The notes below the pieces were generated by a model that worked only from the letters and a program-made list of their open reading frames with translations, searched no databases and had not been told where the DNA came from. The position numbers and the translations under genes are program-made. Positions 29,364 to 37,704 of a DNA stretch of 37,704 nt are shown here, piece after piece. How positions within the stretch are numbered: the first letter of the stretch is position 1; every line of letters begins with the position of its first letter. The DNA is taken from positions 1 to 37,704 of the forward strand of contig SOJX01000017.1 in assembly GCA_004376375.1 (NCBI GenBank). Reading direction: 5' to 3'. Source of the stretch: Planctomycetota bacterium (GTDB lineage Bacteria > Planctomycetota > E44-bin39).

Positions 29364-32177
29364 CTAATGTCTGTAAATCCTGAAGACATTCAGCACGTGC
29401 GACACGTCATACGCAACGTAGACATAATCGTCTTTTCCGCAGACGCTCACCGGGTATCCCCCCATATCGTAATAAAACTCGTGATTGATCACATCAGGAT
29501 TCAAAATGTCGTATAGTTTTAATCCATTTCCGTGGCTTGTTGAATAAAGGTAACTGTCGTGAGAGCCAAAGCCTTTGGGTGAGCCAAAAGGGACGGCAGT
29601 ATCAAGAAGCACCGGCGAGACCGGATCGGTAGCATCGAGAACGGCGGCCATTTCACCGGAGTATGTGTAAAGCCTGTTGCCGATTTTGCAGACGCGTTGC
29701 GGACCCATGCATTCCGTCATGGTGGTCAGCAAAGCGGGGTTAAGTAGATCGGAAACATCCAGGATATTAAGGTTCCCGTTTCCTCCAAACACAGCAAAGA
29801 CGATGTTCCCCTCGGCAACAAGGTCGCCGCATGCGTCAGATGGGTACACGGTATTCCATGATGAGAGGAACTGGGGGTTGGCAAGGTCGCTTACATTGAC
29901 AATTTCAATACCGCTTGAGCCGACGGCAAGGTACATGGTATTGTTCCGGACCCATATTCCGCCGACGTTGTCCGACGCGTTATAAAAGGAATACGGAGTC
30001 GGCGAGGCAGGATTCGAAATATCAATTATTTCCACCTGCGCGATTATCGATACGTAGGCATAGTTCCCGTCGAGGAAAAGCTCGCGTCCATGATTCGCCA
30101 GATCGCATTGCCCCAGGAAAGCGGGGTTTTCAGGATCGCTGATATCGTAAATCTGAAACCCGTTTGGCATATCGCCTACCGCGTAGAGGGAAGTTCCGAG
30201 GACGGCAACATCCTGTGACGGTACATCCGCGATTGTATTGACAAGCTCCGCGTGCAGCTTCGGGTACAGGCTGACAAGAAAGAAATGGGTGGCATTCGTC
30301 TTGAACACCATCGTACCGAGGAGCGTATCCTTCCAACCCTCCAGGTAGCGGTACGTGCCCAGTACGCGCGGTGCGGAAGCGTTCTGAATATCGAGAATTA
30401 TATCGTCCTCTCCGACGATGCTGATAATGGCGAAACCGTTGTCGGCCGAAACCCATTCGGTCTCCTCGCCCGGTACGGGAAAGCTCCCGACCAGAGGCGG
30501 GTTTACGGGATCGGCGTCGAGATCATATATCTGCAATCCTTCCCATTCGGCGGCGACGAACAGCTTATCGTCCCAGATTGAAACGCATAAGGCGGCCCCG
30601 GGAATGTTGATTCTGTTTGTGATAAAGCAGTTGTCGTGGTTGGAGAAATCGACGACGTAGATATCGTCCTCGGTTACGTAGGCGTAGTTCCCTCTTAAGG
30701 CAAGCGTGCTGTCTCCGTATTGACCGGCGCTGCAGGTGGAGCGGACCTGGGGCGTCGTCATGTCTGAAATATCCACTATGCCAAATCCCCATCCGGATAT
30801 GTCTCTGTAAAGCATTACCGCGTAGGAGCCGCGCGGAATAATTTTACGGGGCAGGATGCAAGGCAGCGTGCAGTATCCGATTTCCGTGATATTGCCGAGG
30901 TCTGATACATCCAGCACTGAGAGGTAATCCGAGCCCGGGGTATCCGGCTCCCAGCAGGTAAGCGCGTAATTATCCACCGCGCCTACCGCCCACAGGTAAT
31001 CGCCCGTCAGATACGAGGCGATGATTTTTATCTCTCGCGGGTCGGATATATCCACGATTTCCAGACCGCCGTCGTCATCGCAGGCCGCGAAAACCGTATT
31101 ACCCAGTATGTAGTAATCATCGATCCGGTCTCCGAGCACTGCGCCTGAATAATATGACGGATGCACCGGCTCTTTGTCGGTAACGCCGGAGAGAGTGAAG
31201 GATGTTTCCGCTATGCTCGAGTTCGCGCCCTCGTTGTCCTGCGCCATGACGTAGAAGGTGTGCGAGGCGCACGAGAGCTCGGGCGAGGTCCATGAGGTCG
31301 AAGTCGTCCAGATGTCGGGCGGGTTGACGTCGATCGAGACGTAGTATCCTGTTACGAAGCCGTCGGCATCTCCGCCGAGATATTCGAACGTCGGCGTGTT
31401 GTCGAGTGTCGAGCCTGAAGGTCCGTTTGTAATAACAACCGAAGGCGGCAGGTTGGCGGCTGCGTTGTCGCAGGTGAAGGTTGCTGTGATTGCCGCGGAG
31501 TTCAGGCCCATGGTCGATTGTGCGAATACGCGGAACGTGTGAGGGCCGAGCGACGGCGCGGGGATTGTGACGGATGTATTCGTGGTCGTGCCGATCGGCG
31601 GGTCTTCGTCGAGGCCGTAATAATAATTTGAAATCGGGATGGCCGGCGTGTCGAGTTTCCATGTAAAGGTAAGCGGCACCTGCCTGACAAGGCCGTCCGG
31701 TTTCGCAACCCATGATATTGCGGGATAATCAGGGTTCTGCACCTCGAAGTCATTGGTTTCATCGGGAGTTCCCACAATACCGATTCCGGATTTTGTTCCG
31801 GTAATCCTGACGCGGCAGGTCTGCGTTCCCGTAACACCGTCGGCGAAGGAATCCCAGACAATCTTGTGTGAAGTACCCGGGAAGATATAGCCGCGTAATC
31901 CGGTTGTGCCGCTGCCTCCCTTGGCGGTTGCCGGCTGCCAGGTTGCGCCGCCATCGGTCGAAAACTGCAGTGTAATATCCGAGCCCGTTCCGTCGACCTC
32001 GATCATACGGTAGCTGAGCGTAATATCGTTTGCCAGCGTGCCGGTCGGCGTCTCCACGATCACGCGCGGGGTGGGGTAGGGCTTGTCCTTGAACCCGCGG
32101 ATTTTGCAGGCGCCGGCAAACACGGCAATGCAGACGGGAAGAACAACGAGGAAGAGAATGTGTTTTACAGAACGCAT
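29364..32177 (-). CDS. Large lipoprotein with Ig/FN3-like domains and LVIVD beta-propeller repeats
   Basis: 937 residues. A lipoprotein signal ends FAGAC (Cys24). Residues 38-135 form an Ig-like domain (ITLQFSTDGGATW, then RVRITGT), and about 150-335 two fibronectin-type-III-like segments (VPLTFTWKLDTPAIPISNYYYGLD; PTFEYLGGDADGFVTGYYVS). From about 345 to the end runs a long series of LVIVD-type repeats of 40-45 residues with the core (L/I)xIxDVSDPxxPxxxG, for example VLDVSDLGNITEIGYC and IYDISDPENPAFLGQC; these are likely to fold as one or two beta-propellers. No catalytic motif is apparent; adhesion or scaffolding at the cell surface is the likely role. The stop is 26 bp from the convergent CoA-transferase and no terminator is visible. 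Confidence 0.82.
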   Translation of the reverse strand: MRSVKHILFLVVLPVCIAVFAGACKIRGFKDKPYPTPRVIVETPTGTLANDITLSYRMIEVDGTGSDITLQFSTDGGATWQPATAKGGSGTTGLRGYIFPGTSHKIVWDSFADGVTGTQTCRVRITGTKSGIGIVGTPDETNDFEVQNPDYPAISWVAKPDGLVRQVPLTFTWKLDTPAIPISNYYYGLDEDPPIGTTTNTSVTIPAPSLGPHTFRVFAQSTMGLNSAAITATFTCDNAAANLPPSVVITNGPSGSTLDNTPTFEYLGGDADGFVTGYYVSIDVNPPDIWTTSTSWTSPELSCASHTFYVMAQDNEGANSSIAETSFTLSGVTDKEPVHPSYYSGAVLGDRIDDYYILGNTVFAACDDDGGLEIVDISDPREIKIIASYLTGDYLWAVGAVDNYALTCWEPDTPGSDYLSVLDVSDLGNITEIGYCTLPCILPRKIIPRGSYAVMLYRDISGWGFGIVDISDMTTPQVRSTCSAGQYGDSTLALRGNYAYVTEDDIYVVDFSNHDNCFITNRINIPGAALCVSIWDDKLFVAAEWEGLQIYDLDADPVNPPLVGSFPVPGEETEWVSADNGFAIISIVGEDDIILDIQNASAPRVLGTYRYLEGWKDTLLGTMVFKTNATHFFLVSLYPKLHAELVNTIADVPSQDVAVLGTSLYAVGDMPNGFQIYDISDPENPAFLGQCDLANHGRELFLDGNYAYVSIIAQVEIIDISNPASPTPYSFYNASDNVGGIWVRNNTMYLAVGSSGIEIVNVSDLANPQFLSSWNTVYPSDACGDLVAEGNIVFAVFGGNGNLNILDVSDLLNPALLTTMTECMGPQRVCKIGNRLYTYSGEMAAVLDATDPVSPVLLDTAVPFGSPKGFGSHDSYLYSTSHGNGLKLYDILNPDVINHEFYYDMGGYPVSVCGKDDYVYVAYDVSHVLNVFRIYRH

Positions 32178-32353
32178 TACTGATTGCCTTTAGTTCTTAC
32201 TTATTAATGATTGCCAAAATATGAATGCATAGATTCTACCATTTTGGAGTTGCCCGGTCAAGATGGAGGTTTCAAATCGTAATGCGCCGGTTACAGGGGA
32301 AGTACGGCGTTGGGTGGAGAAGGTATGTTTGTCCATCAATCGGCTGAGATTAT

Positions 32354-35300
32354 TCAGCGTTTGAAATTCAGAATTATTTTTTCCTCGCCGGTGATATCGA
32401 CTGTGCGGGATTCTCGCGCATCATCGTCGCCAGCATCCGGCCAGCGCACAATCACGGAATATCTTCCGGGTTCGAGTCCTTTGAAGGAATATGAGCCCGA
32501 ATAATCGCTTCTTTTGTCGTTTATGTATATGTTTTCCTCATCCTGTTCTGGATGGGCTTTATATAATTCAACGTAAGCGCGGATGACTGCCTGGCCTTGC
32601 GCGTCGGTGAGTTTGCCGGATATGGCCCCGCCTTTCCGCAGGCGAAGGACGACATCTGTCGTTTCCCCTTCGCAGACCGTTATCTGCCTGTGCTCGGCTC
32701 TGGCGTGTTGGTAGGCCGCCGCCCAGACGAAATAATGACCGGTCTTGACTCCTTCAATGCAGGTTGTTCCGTCTTCGTCCGTGCTGTTGCTTTTGTCGTA
32801 ATCCTCGTATATTGTTTCTTCGTTTTCCGTGCTCGAGTCTTCATCGGTTTCAGTCGACCTCAGATATACTTCGGCTTCCTCGACCGGTTTTTCCCCGGTG
32901 GCATCGAGAACCGTGGCATGAACTGCGCCGCCACCGGTCACGGGTATTGTTACAGGCGTTGTGCATCCGCCTTCGACCTTGACGTTTGACGTCTGGCCGG
33001 CGATAAAGTCGGAGCCGGAAGCTGTGACCGTGCATGTTCCCGGTTGAACAAATATTTCGAATTCTCCTTTAGCGTTGTTAAATCCACTGTAAGCCGAAAA
33101 ACTGGAGTTGTTGAAGCGGCCGTGAACGTTTATGTTGAAATAGCTGAATTCCACCCGGCCCGTAAGGGTGCCGGCAATCCTGCCGCATCGCATAAGTATT
33201 AAATCCAGGTTCTGCATACCGGCTTCTGCGGGTATTTTACTTCCTCCATAATAACCTCTGGCGGAGGCCCTGATTTTTAATTTACCCGGCGAAAGGCCTT
33301 TAATTGCATAAGAGCCGTTTTCGTCCGTTTCAGTGCTCAGGTATCCACCTTTTGGTTTCTCACCGCATACGGTTGCCTTTGCGACGGGGCCGCCGATTTC
33401 GTCGGTAACCCGTCCGGAAATCGTCAGCCCGGCGTCGAGGATTATTTCCAGGTTTTCGCAGACAGAGGCGTAAGTGATGCCGATGGGGCCGAATCGCGTT
33501 TTGGCGTAATCTTCCTCCTCAGCCATTATCATATACACTCCGGGCCTGATGCCGGTAAGTCGGAACGAGCCGTCGCTGTCAGTGTAACCGCTCGCGCAGT
33601 AATTATTCCCGTCGCTGTCCCGGCCGTCTTTCCGCCTCGCGGGGTATAATCTGACATCCACGAAATGTGCAGGGGCCTTGCCCGGATACATGACCTTACC
33701 CGAGATAATGCCTCCCTTTTTGAGCGTGAAGTCGAGGGTTTGCGATTTATCTTTGCCGACTTTTATCGTTTTTTCGTCGTAGATATAAATCGAGTTGCCG
33801 GCGCTTATGGCGTGGCTTTTATCGGGCGTTATCCCGGTGATGTGATACATGCCCCTGTTGTCGGTGGTTGTTTCCAGGGATTTACATATCACCTGTCCCG
33901 GAATGCACGGTTCCGCGGTTATGTCTATTTCCGGGAGCGGCAGGCCTTTGTCATCGGTAACGGTGCCTGTAATTTCTCCGCCTGTCTCGAGCTCCGCGTC
34001 GAGTACGCCGCCGGAGTTCGTAACATCGACGCTCGTGAAAACGCGGAAGACGTAACCTTTTTTATTGAAGGTGACGATTGCACATCCGGGCTGAAGCCCG
34101 CCTGCGATATAGCTGCCGTTTTTGTCCGTAGAGACGCGGAAGTTGGTGCCGTCCTCGTCGTCCATCATAACGTTTACCGTCACGCCGCCGAGAGGCTTGC
34201 CGTTTTCCGCGTCCGTTACGGCGCCCGTAATCGCGATTCCCCTCTCCATTTCCAGGTCGATAGTGAAGCCGTCGCAATTTTCCTTTGGCAGTTCGAATGT
34301 TCTTTTATAGGCATCAAATCCCGGTTTCCAGGCGGTGAACTCGACCGCCGGGTCGTCCCTGTGCATCATGATGCTGAATTTACCGTTCTTATCACAGGTT
34401 TCGTCGTAGGCCCATGATTCGCTTTCTGCGTAGATTTCCGCTTCCGGGATCGGTTTGCGGTTTTCGGCGTTCAGCACCGTGCCGTTCAGCATCAACATGC
34501 GTTCAAGCGTTACGGAAAATTCGGGTGCCCCCGGGCTGGCGTCGTCGATTGAAGTCCCAAAAAAGCCGACCGCTGAAAAACAGAGTTCGTAGTCGCTCTC
34601 CCTGCCGCAGCCTCTGAAGACGAAGTTCCCCTCGTTGTCGGTCCTTGCTCCGACACTGTGGTCCAGCGAGCATGCCTCGCCTTCGACGCGTACGTCGGGG
34701 ATCGGGTTTTCGTCCTCGTCGACGACTTTCCCGGCAATGGACAGGCCTTTCTGCAGCCTGAATTCGATTAAGTTGTTTCGGTCTTTAAGTACACGGTACT
34801 CGTGTTTTTCCGGGACATGGTACTCCCCTTCCGCCCAGAAGACGTATTCGCCTTCGGACAGGTGGAAGGTCCGCAGGCCGTTTTCGTCGCTCATCATTCT
34901 TGCCAGGCGGATATGGCTGTCGTTTTCCGGGATGCTGGTGATGATGGTTGCCCCGGGGAGAGGCGTACGGGTTTCGAAATCGGTTACTTTAATTGTGACC
35001 CTGACGCCTTTTTCGAGATAAACGTTTCCGAGGTCCAAGGTCGAATCTTCGTCCGAGAGCTCGATCCATTCCCCTTTTATTGCGAAGTCTTCTTTTTCAA
35101 CGAAGAAGAAGATGGTCTGGGGCCGCTTCAGGCCGGAAATCCTGAAACAGCCCGTCTCGTCCGTCAGCGCCTGGAGCAACGCGAAATCGGGGTCCCACGA
35201 GTCATAATTCCAGAGCAACCGCACCCGGGCATCTGCGATGGACCCGTTGTCTTTCGCGTCGAGGATACGGCCCGTGACTATTCCGTCGCCGGACGCCAGT

Positions 35301-35548
35301 CTTTTGAGAGTTCGTTTGCATCCGATGCGCCGGCGCAACTCCGGTCGGGCCGGGTCGTCCGGCTCGGCGGGTTCGACCTTGCCCTGTTCGCTTGGCTCTT
35401 CAGGCGGTTTCAGGAAAGCGTTATGGATTTTTACATCGGGCCCGTGAGTGGTTTCAGTATCTTCAGCGCAACGTTCCGATTTGCTGAAAAAAAGGAACGA
35501 GCCGCCCAATACCGCTGCCGTTATAAAGCAGATGAGGGTAGTACGCAT
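32354..35548 (-). CDS. Giant protein of eleven carboxypeptidase-regulatory-like domains
   Basis: 1064 residues. An N-terminal hydrophobic segment (about 4-21) acts as signal or anchor, followed by an acidic, proline-rich spacer (to about 85). The rest is eleven tandem beta-sandwich modules of about 85-95 residues. Each has the carboxypeptidase-regulatory-like/CNA-B-like pattern GxVxDxxGxPLxxVxV, then TDxNGxYxxxGLxPGxYxxxxxxxGY, for example ISGRVTDEIGGPVAKATV, then TDENGSYAIKGLSPGKL. No enzyme domain is attached, so it is a stalk, adhesin or matrix protein. The last module ends close to the C-terminus (DITGEEKIILNFKR) with no recognisable sorting signal. The start lacks a strong ribosome site. 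It is 176 bp upstream of the LVIVD lipoprotein gene in the same direction, so the two may be co-expressed. Confidence 0.85.
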   Translation of the reverse strand: MRTTLICFITAAVLGGSFLFFSKSERCAEDTETTHGPDVKIHNAFLKPPEEPSEQGKVEPAEPDDPARPELRRRIGCKRTLKRLASGDGIVTGRILDAKDNGSIADARVRLLWNYDSWDPDFALLQALTDETGCFRISGLKRPQTIFFFVEKEDFAIKGEWIELSDEDSTLDLGNVYLEKGVRVTIKVTDFETRTPLPGATIITSIPENDSHIRLARMMSDENGLRTFHLSEGEYVFWAEGEYHVPEKHEYRVLKDRNNLIEFRLQKGLSIAGKVVDEDENPIPDVRVEGEACSLDHSVGARTDNEGNFVFRGCGRESDYELCFSAVGFFGTSIDDASPGAPEFSVTLERMLMLNGTVLNAENRKPIPEAEIYAESESWAYDETCDKNGKFSIMMHRDDPAVEFTAWKPGFDAYKRTFELPKENCDGFTIDLEMERGIAITGAVTDAENGKPLGGVTVNVMMDDEDGTNFRVSTDKNGSYIAGGLQPGCAIVTFNKKGYVFRVFTSVDVTNSGGVLDAELETGGEITGTVTDDKGLPLPEIDITAEPCIPGQVICKSLETTTDNRGMYHITGITPDKSHAISAGNSIYIYDEKTIKVGKDKSQTLDFTLKKGGIISGKVMYPGKAPAHFVDVRLYPARRKDGRDSDGNNYCASGYTDSDGSFRLTGIRPGVYMIMAEEEDYAKTRFGPIGITYASVCENLEIILDAGLTISGRVTDEIGGPVAKATVCGEKPKGGYLSTETDENGSYAIKGLSPGKLKIRASARGYYGGSKIPAEAGMQNLDLILMRCGRIAGTLTGRVEFSYFNINVHGRFNNSSFSAYSGFNNAKGEFEIFVQPGTCTVTASGSDFIAGQTSNVKVEGGCTTPVTIPVTGGGAVHATVLDATGEKPVEEAEVYLRSTETDEDSSTENEETIYEDYDKSNSTDEDGTTCIEGVKTGHYFVWAAAYQHARAEHRQITVCEGETTDVVLRLRKGGAISGKLTDAQGQAVIRAYVELYKAHPEQDEENIYINDKRSDYSGSYSFKGLEPGRYSVIVRWPDAGDDDARESRTVDITGEEKIILNFKR

Positions 35549-35769
35549 AGCACATCAGCCTCGGCGTTTTTCGGCATAATGTACTCGGCTTGATTGAAGC
35601 GGCAGCTTCGGTTGCGATGCAGGACTTGCTTCCTGGATTATAACCGAGGTTGGGGATAATGCAAATCGATTCGCTTATCGACCGGCAGATAATTTTCCGG
35701 AAGGCGTAACCGGATACGTTTCGGTCGTCGCATCCGGTGTCGTGTTAGCGGGTTATAGTACTTTGCCGG

Positions 35770-37704
35770 TCAGGGCCGGTATTCGTACGCGCCGATGTCG
35801 ACCTTTGCGCCGTCGAAGGGGGCGGCGCCGTCGAAGAATCTCAGGAGACCGTCGAGGTCTTCACTGATTGCAGCGTCGATGGCGTACTGGTTATTGCCTG
35901 CGTCGATGCATGGCGAGCCGGATTGCAGCCTGTAGTTACCGGCCGCCGCATTCACGAACAGCGGGTCTGAAGTAATGCAGTTGTCCGTGTAGTCGAGCGT
36001 TCCCGCGCCCGCAAAGTGGCCGGCACCGTCGTCGTAGCAGCAGTAGTGGAGAGTGATGCTGTCGAATAGATCATCGATATATGCCTGGTTGCCGGCAAGG
36101 CCGGCCGTGTTGTTCCATATTATTGTGTTGAACATTGATAAACTGCCGGTCAAGTAGCAATAGATACCACCGCCGTTGTTTACCGCTCTATTGTTTGCAA
36201 TGGTGCAGTTTGTTATGGGCGGGCTGGATGATTGTGAGCAGTAAAGCCCGCCGCCGCGGTCGTTGGAAAGATTGTTCCGGAACTCGCAATTGCTTATCGG
36301 CGGATTGCAGCCTCCGTAACAGATAAGCCCGCCGCCCAGGTTTATTGCGGTATTGTTGTCGAACGTGCAGTTCGTGATGGGCGGGTTGGAAATCAGATTG
36401 CACGCGACTCCTCCGCCGTATAATGCGGTATTATATTTAAACTCACAACCGGTTATGGAGGAGTCGGAAGTCCAACCGCAGATTCCGCCGCCCCAGTTGC
36501 CGGACGTGTTATTATCAAACGTGCAGTCTGCGATGGTCGGATTGGAGCTGTTACAGAAAACGCCGCCGCCGTCGTTTGTTGCCGTATTGCTTTCAATCGT
36601 GCAGTATGTTATGGACGTGTTGGCGCCAATGCAGTAAATCCCGCCGCCGTTGCTGGAGGCCGTGTTATTTATAAGGATACAATCGGCGATGTCCGAGTCG
36701 GAGGAGGAAAGGTAGAAGTAGACTCCGCCCCCGTCGACTGACGAGTTGTTGTCGATCGTGCAGTCGATAATTGACGCGTTTGAGATGATACAGTAAATCC
36801 CGCCGCCCGAGTTCGGCGTCGTATTATTTTTGATGAAGCAGTCTGCGATGTCGGGGCCGGAGCTGAAACAGCTAATCCCGCCGCCGGCATAGGCTGCAAT
36901 ATTGGTCTCGAATGTACAGTAAATTATTAAAGGGTTGGAATCGAAGAAGCAGGAAACCCCGCCCCCGTAACCGTCGGTAGTATTGTTCCCGAACGTGCAG
37001 AACATTATGGAAGGACTGGAGCTGTAAGTACAATAAACCCCGCCGCCGCCAAGAAAGTATCCGGTATTATTCCCGAACGTGCAGCCCGTTATGGGCGGGC
37101 TGGAGGAGGTGCAATAAATCCCTCCGCCCGCGTCAACTGCCAAATTATTATCAAATGTACAACCGGTTATTGATGGTGTGGAAGAGTTGCAGTAAACCCC
37201 TCCGCCAAGCTTTACTGCTATATTTTCTTCCAGCGTACAGTTGGTTATGGAAGGATCGGAATTGTTATAGCAGTAAATCCCGCCGCCGTCGGTGGAGACA
37301 TTAATCGTAAATCTGCAGTTGGTTATTGATGGGCTGGAAGAGTTGCAGAAAATTCCGCCGCCGTCGTTTGTTGCCGAATTGAGCTCAAACGTGCAGTTTG
37401 TAACGGCTGCATTGCTGAAAAATGAACAGTGAATCCCTCCGCCGTCTGACGTCCCTGTATTATAAATGAAAGAACAATTGTCGACAAACGGGCTGGAGTT
37501 GTTTGCGCAGCTCATCCCGCCCCCTGCCGTTGCAGAGTTGTTATCAAAAGTGCATTCCGAGAGTGACGCACTGGAACCGTCGATAATAATCCCGCCGCCG
37601 AGTTCAGTGCTGAATTATCCTTAATTGTACATTTCCAGACAAAAGCTGACGGAACCACCGAAACATTAATTCCCCCCCCCGTCCATTATGGCCGCGTTAT
37701 TATC
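35770..37704 (-). CDS. Right-handed beta-helix surface protein with choice-of-anchor Q-type C-terminus (5' end outside window; frame broken near the edge)
   Basis: Partial gene. The readable frame (581 residues from an internal Met at 37515) contains about 20 repeats of roughly 24 residues, consensus ITxCTFxNNTAxxxGGGIYC. This is the polymorphic outer-membrane/beta-helix repeat. The C-terminal 110 residues (DPLFVNAAAGNYRLQSGSPCIDAG, then VDIGAYEY) match the tail of choice-of-anchor Q proteins. The repeat pattern continues upstream to the window edge but in shifted frames. DGSSASLSECTFDNNSATAGGGMSC is in frame; CTIKDNSALN needs a one-base shift near 37605, and DNNAAIMDGGG needs another at the run of nine C (37672-37680). 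These two shifts cancel. They may be sequencing errors, pseudogene lesions or phase variation. The role is probably adhesion or surface structure. Confidence 0.75.
37672..37680. repeat. Homopolymer run of nine C (G on the coding strand)
   Basis: The run lies inside the beta-helix gene. Nine G put the upstream repeat out of frame with the sequence after it, while eight would keep GGGI-N in the repeat consensus. Confidence 0.7.

Overview
The window comes from a GC-rich Gram-negative (diderm) bacterium. Its genes encode an outer-membrane beta-barrel ending in Phe, an RND efflux pump, many lipoproteins and many proteins with Sec signal peptides. The mix of formylglycine-generating-enzyme-like, HEAT, PDZ, CotH and choice-of-anchor proteins, and the repeat-rich intergenic DNA, suggests Planctomycetota or another lineage known mainly from metagenomes. 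That placement is an inference. No rRNA, tRNA, CRISPR array or transposase was seen. TGA ends several genes normally, so the standard code is in use.

Layout. 0.1-1.1 kb (-): a membrane-anchored sulfatase-modifying-factor-like protein. 1.5-2.9 kb (+): a periplasmic thioredoxin-TPR protein with an in-frame TGA exactly at the first position of its CxxC motif (U-G-G-C) and a hairpin just downstream, best read as an undescribed selenoprotein. 3.2-13.2 kb (+): a tight eight-gene operon encoding a VTC-type polyphosphate polymerase, a thymidylate-kinase-like P-loop protein fused to ten 27-residue repeats, a DUF4956 membrane protein, four tandem CotH-kinase lipoproteins and a phosphate-porin-like barrel. 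13.3-16.1 kb (-): a TPR/HExxH/triple-PDZ protease. 16.5-21.6 kb (+): a TetR regulator with a palindromic operator over its own -10 box, then the membrane-fusion protein and RND pump it probably controls. 21.7-27.8 kb (-): a HEAT-repeat protein, a truncated gene remnant, a metzincin-like lipoprotein and a glycoside-hydrolase-like protein with a calcium-binding tail. 28.1-29.3 kb (+): a class III CoA-transferase. 29.4-37.7 kb (-): three large surface-type repeat proteins (LVIVD propeller, 11 carboxypeptidase-regulatory-like domains, and a beta-helix protein running off the window).

How the genes may work together. The 3.2-13.2 kb operon looks like one machine: cytoplasmic and membrane proteins making or handling polyphosphate or nucleotides, four secreted atypical kinases tethered by lipid, and a channel for anions in the outer membrane. 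The rest of the window is mostly envelope and surface biology.

The intergenic DNA is unusual. At least ten degenerate tandem arrays with a period of 7 or 8 bp occur between genes or at gene ends. Three ORFs take their stop codon from such an array. A dispersed hairpin family accompanies them.
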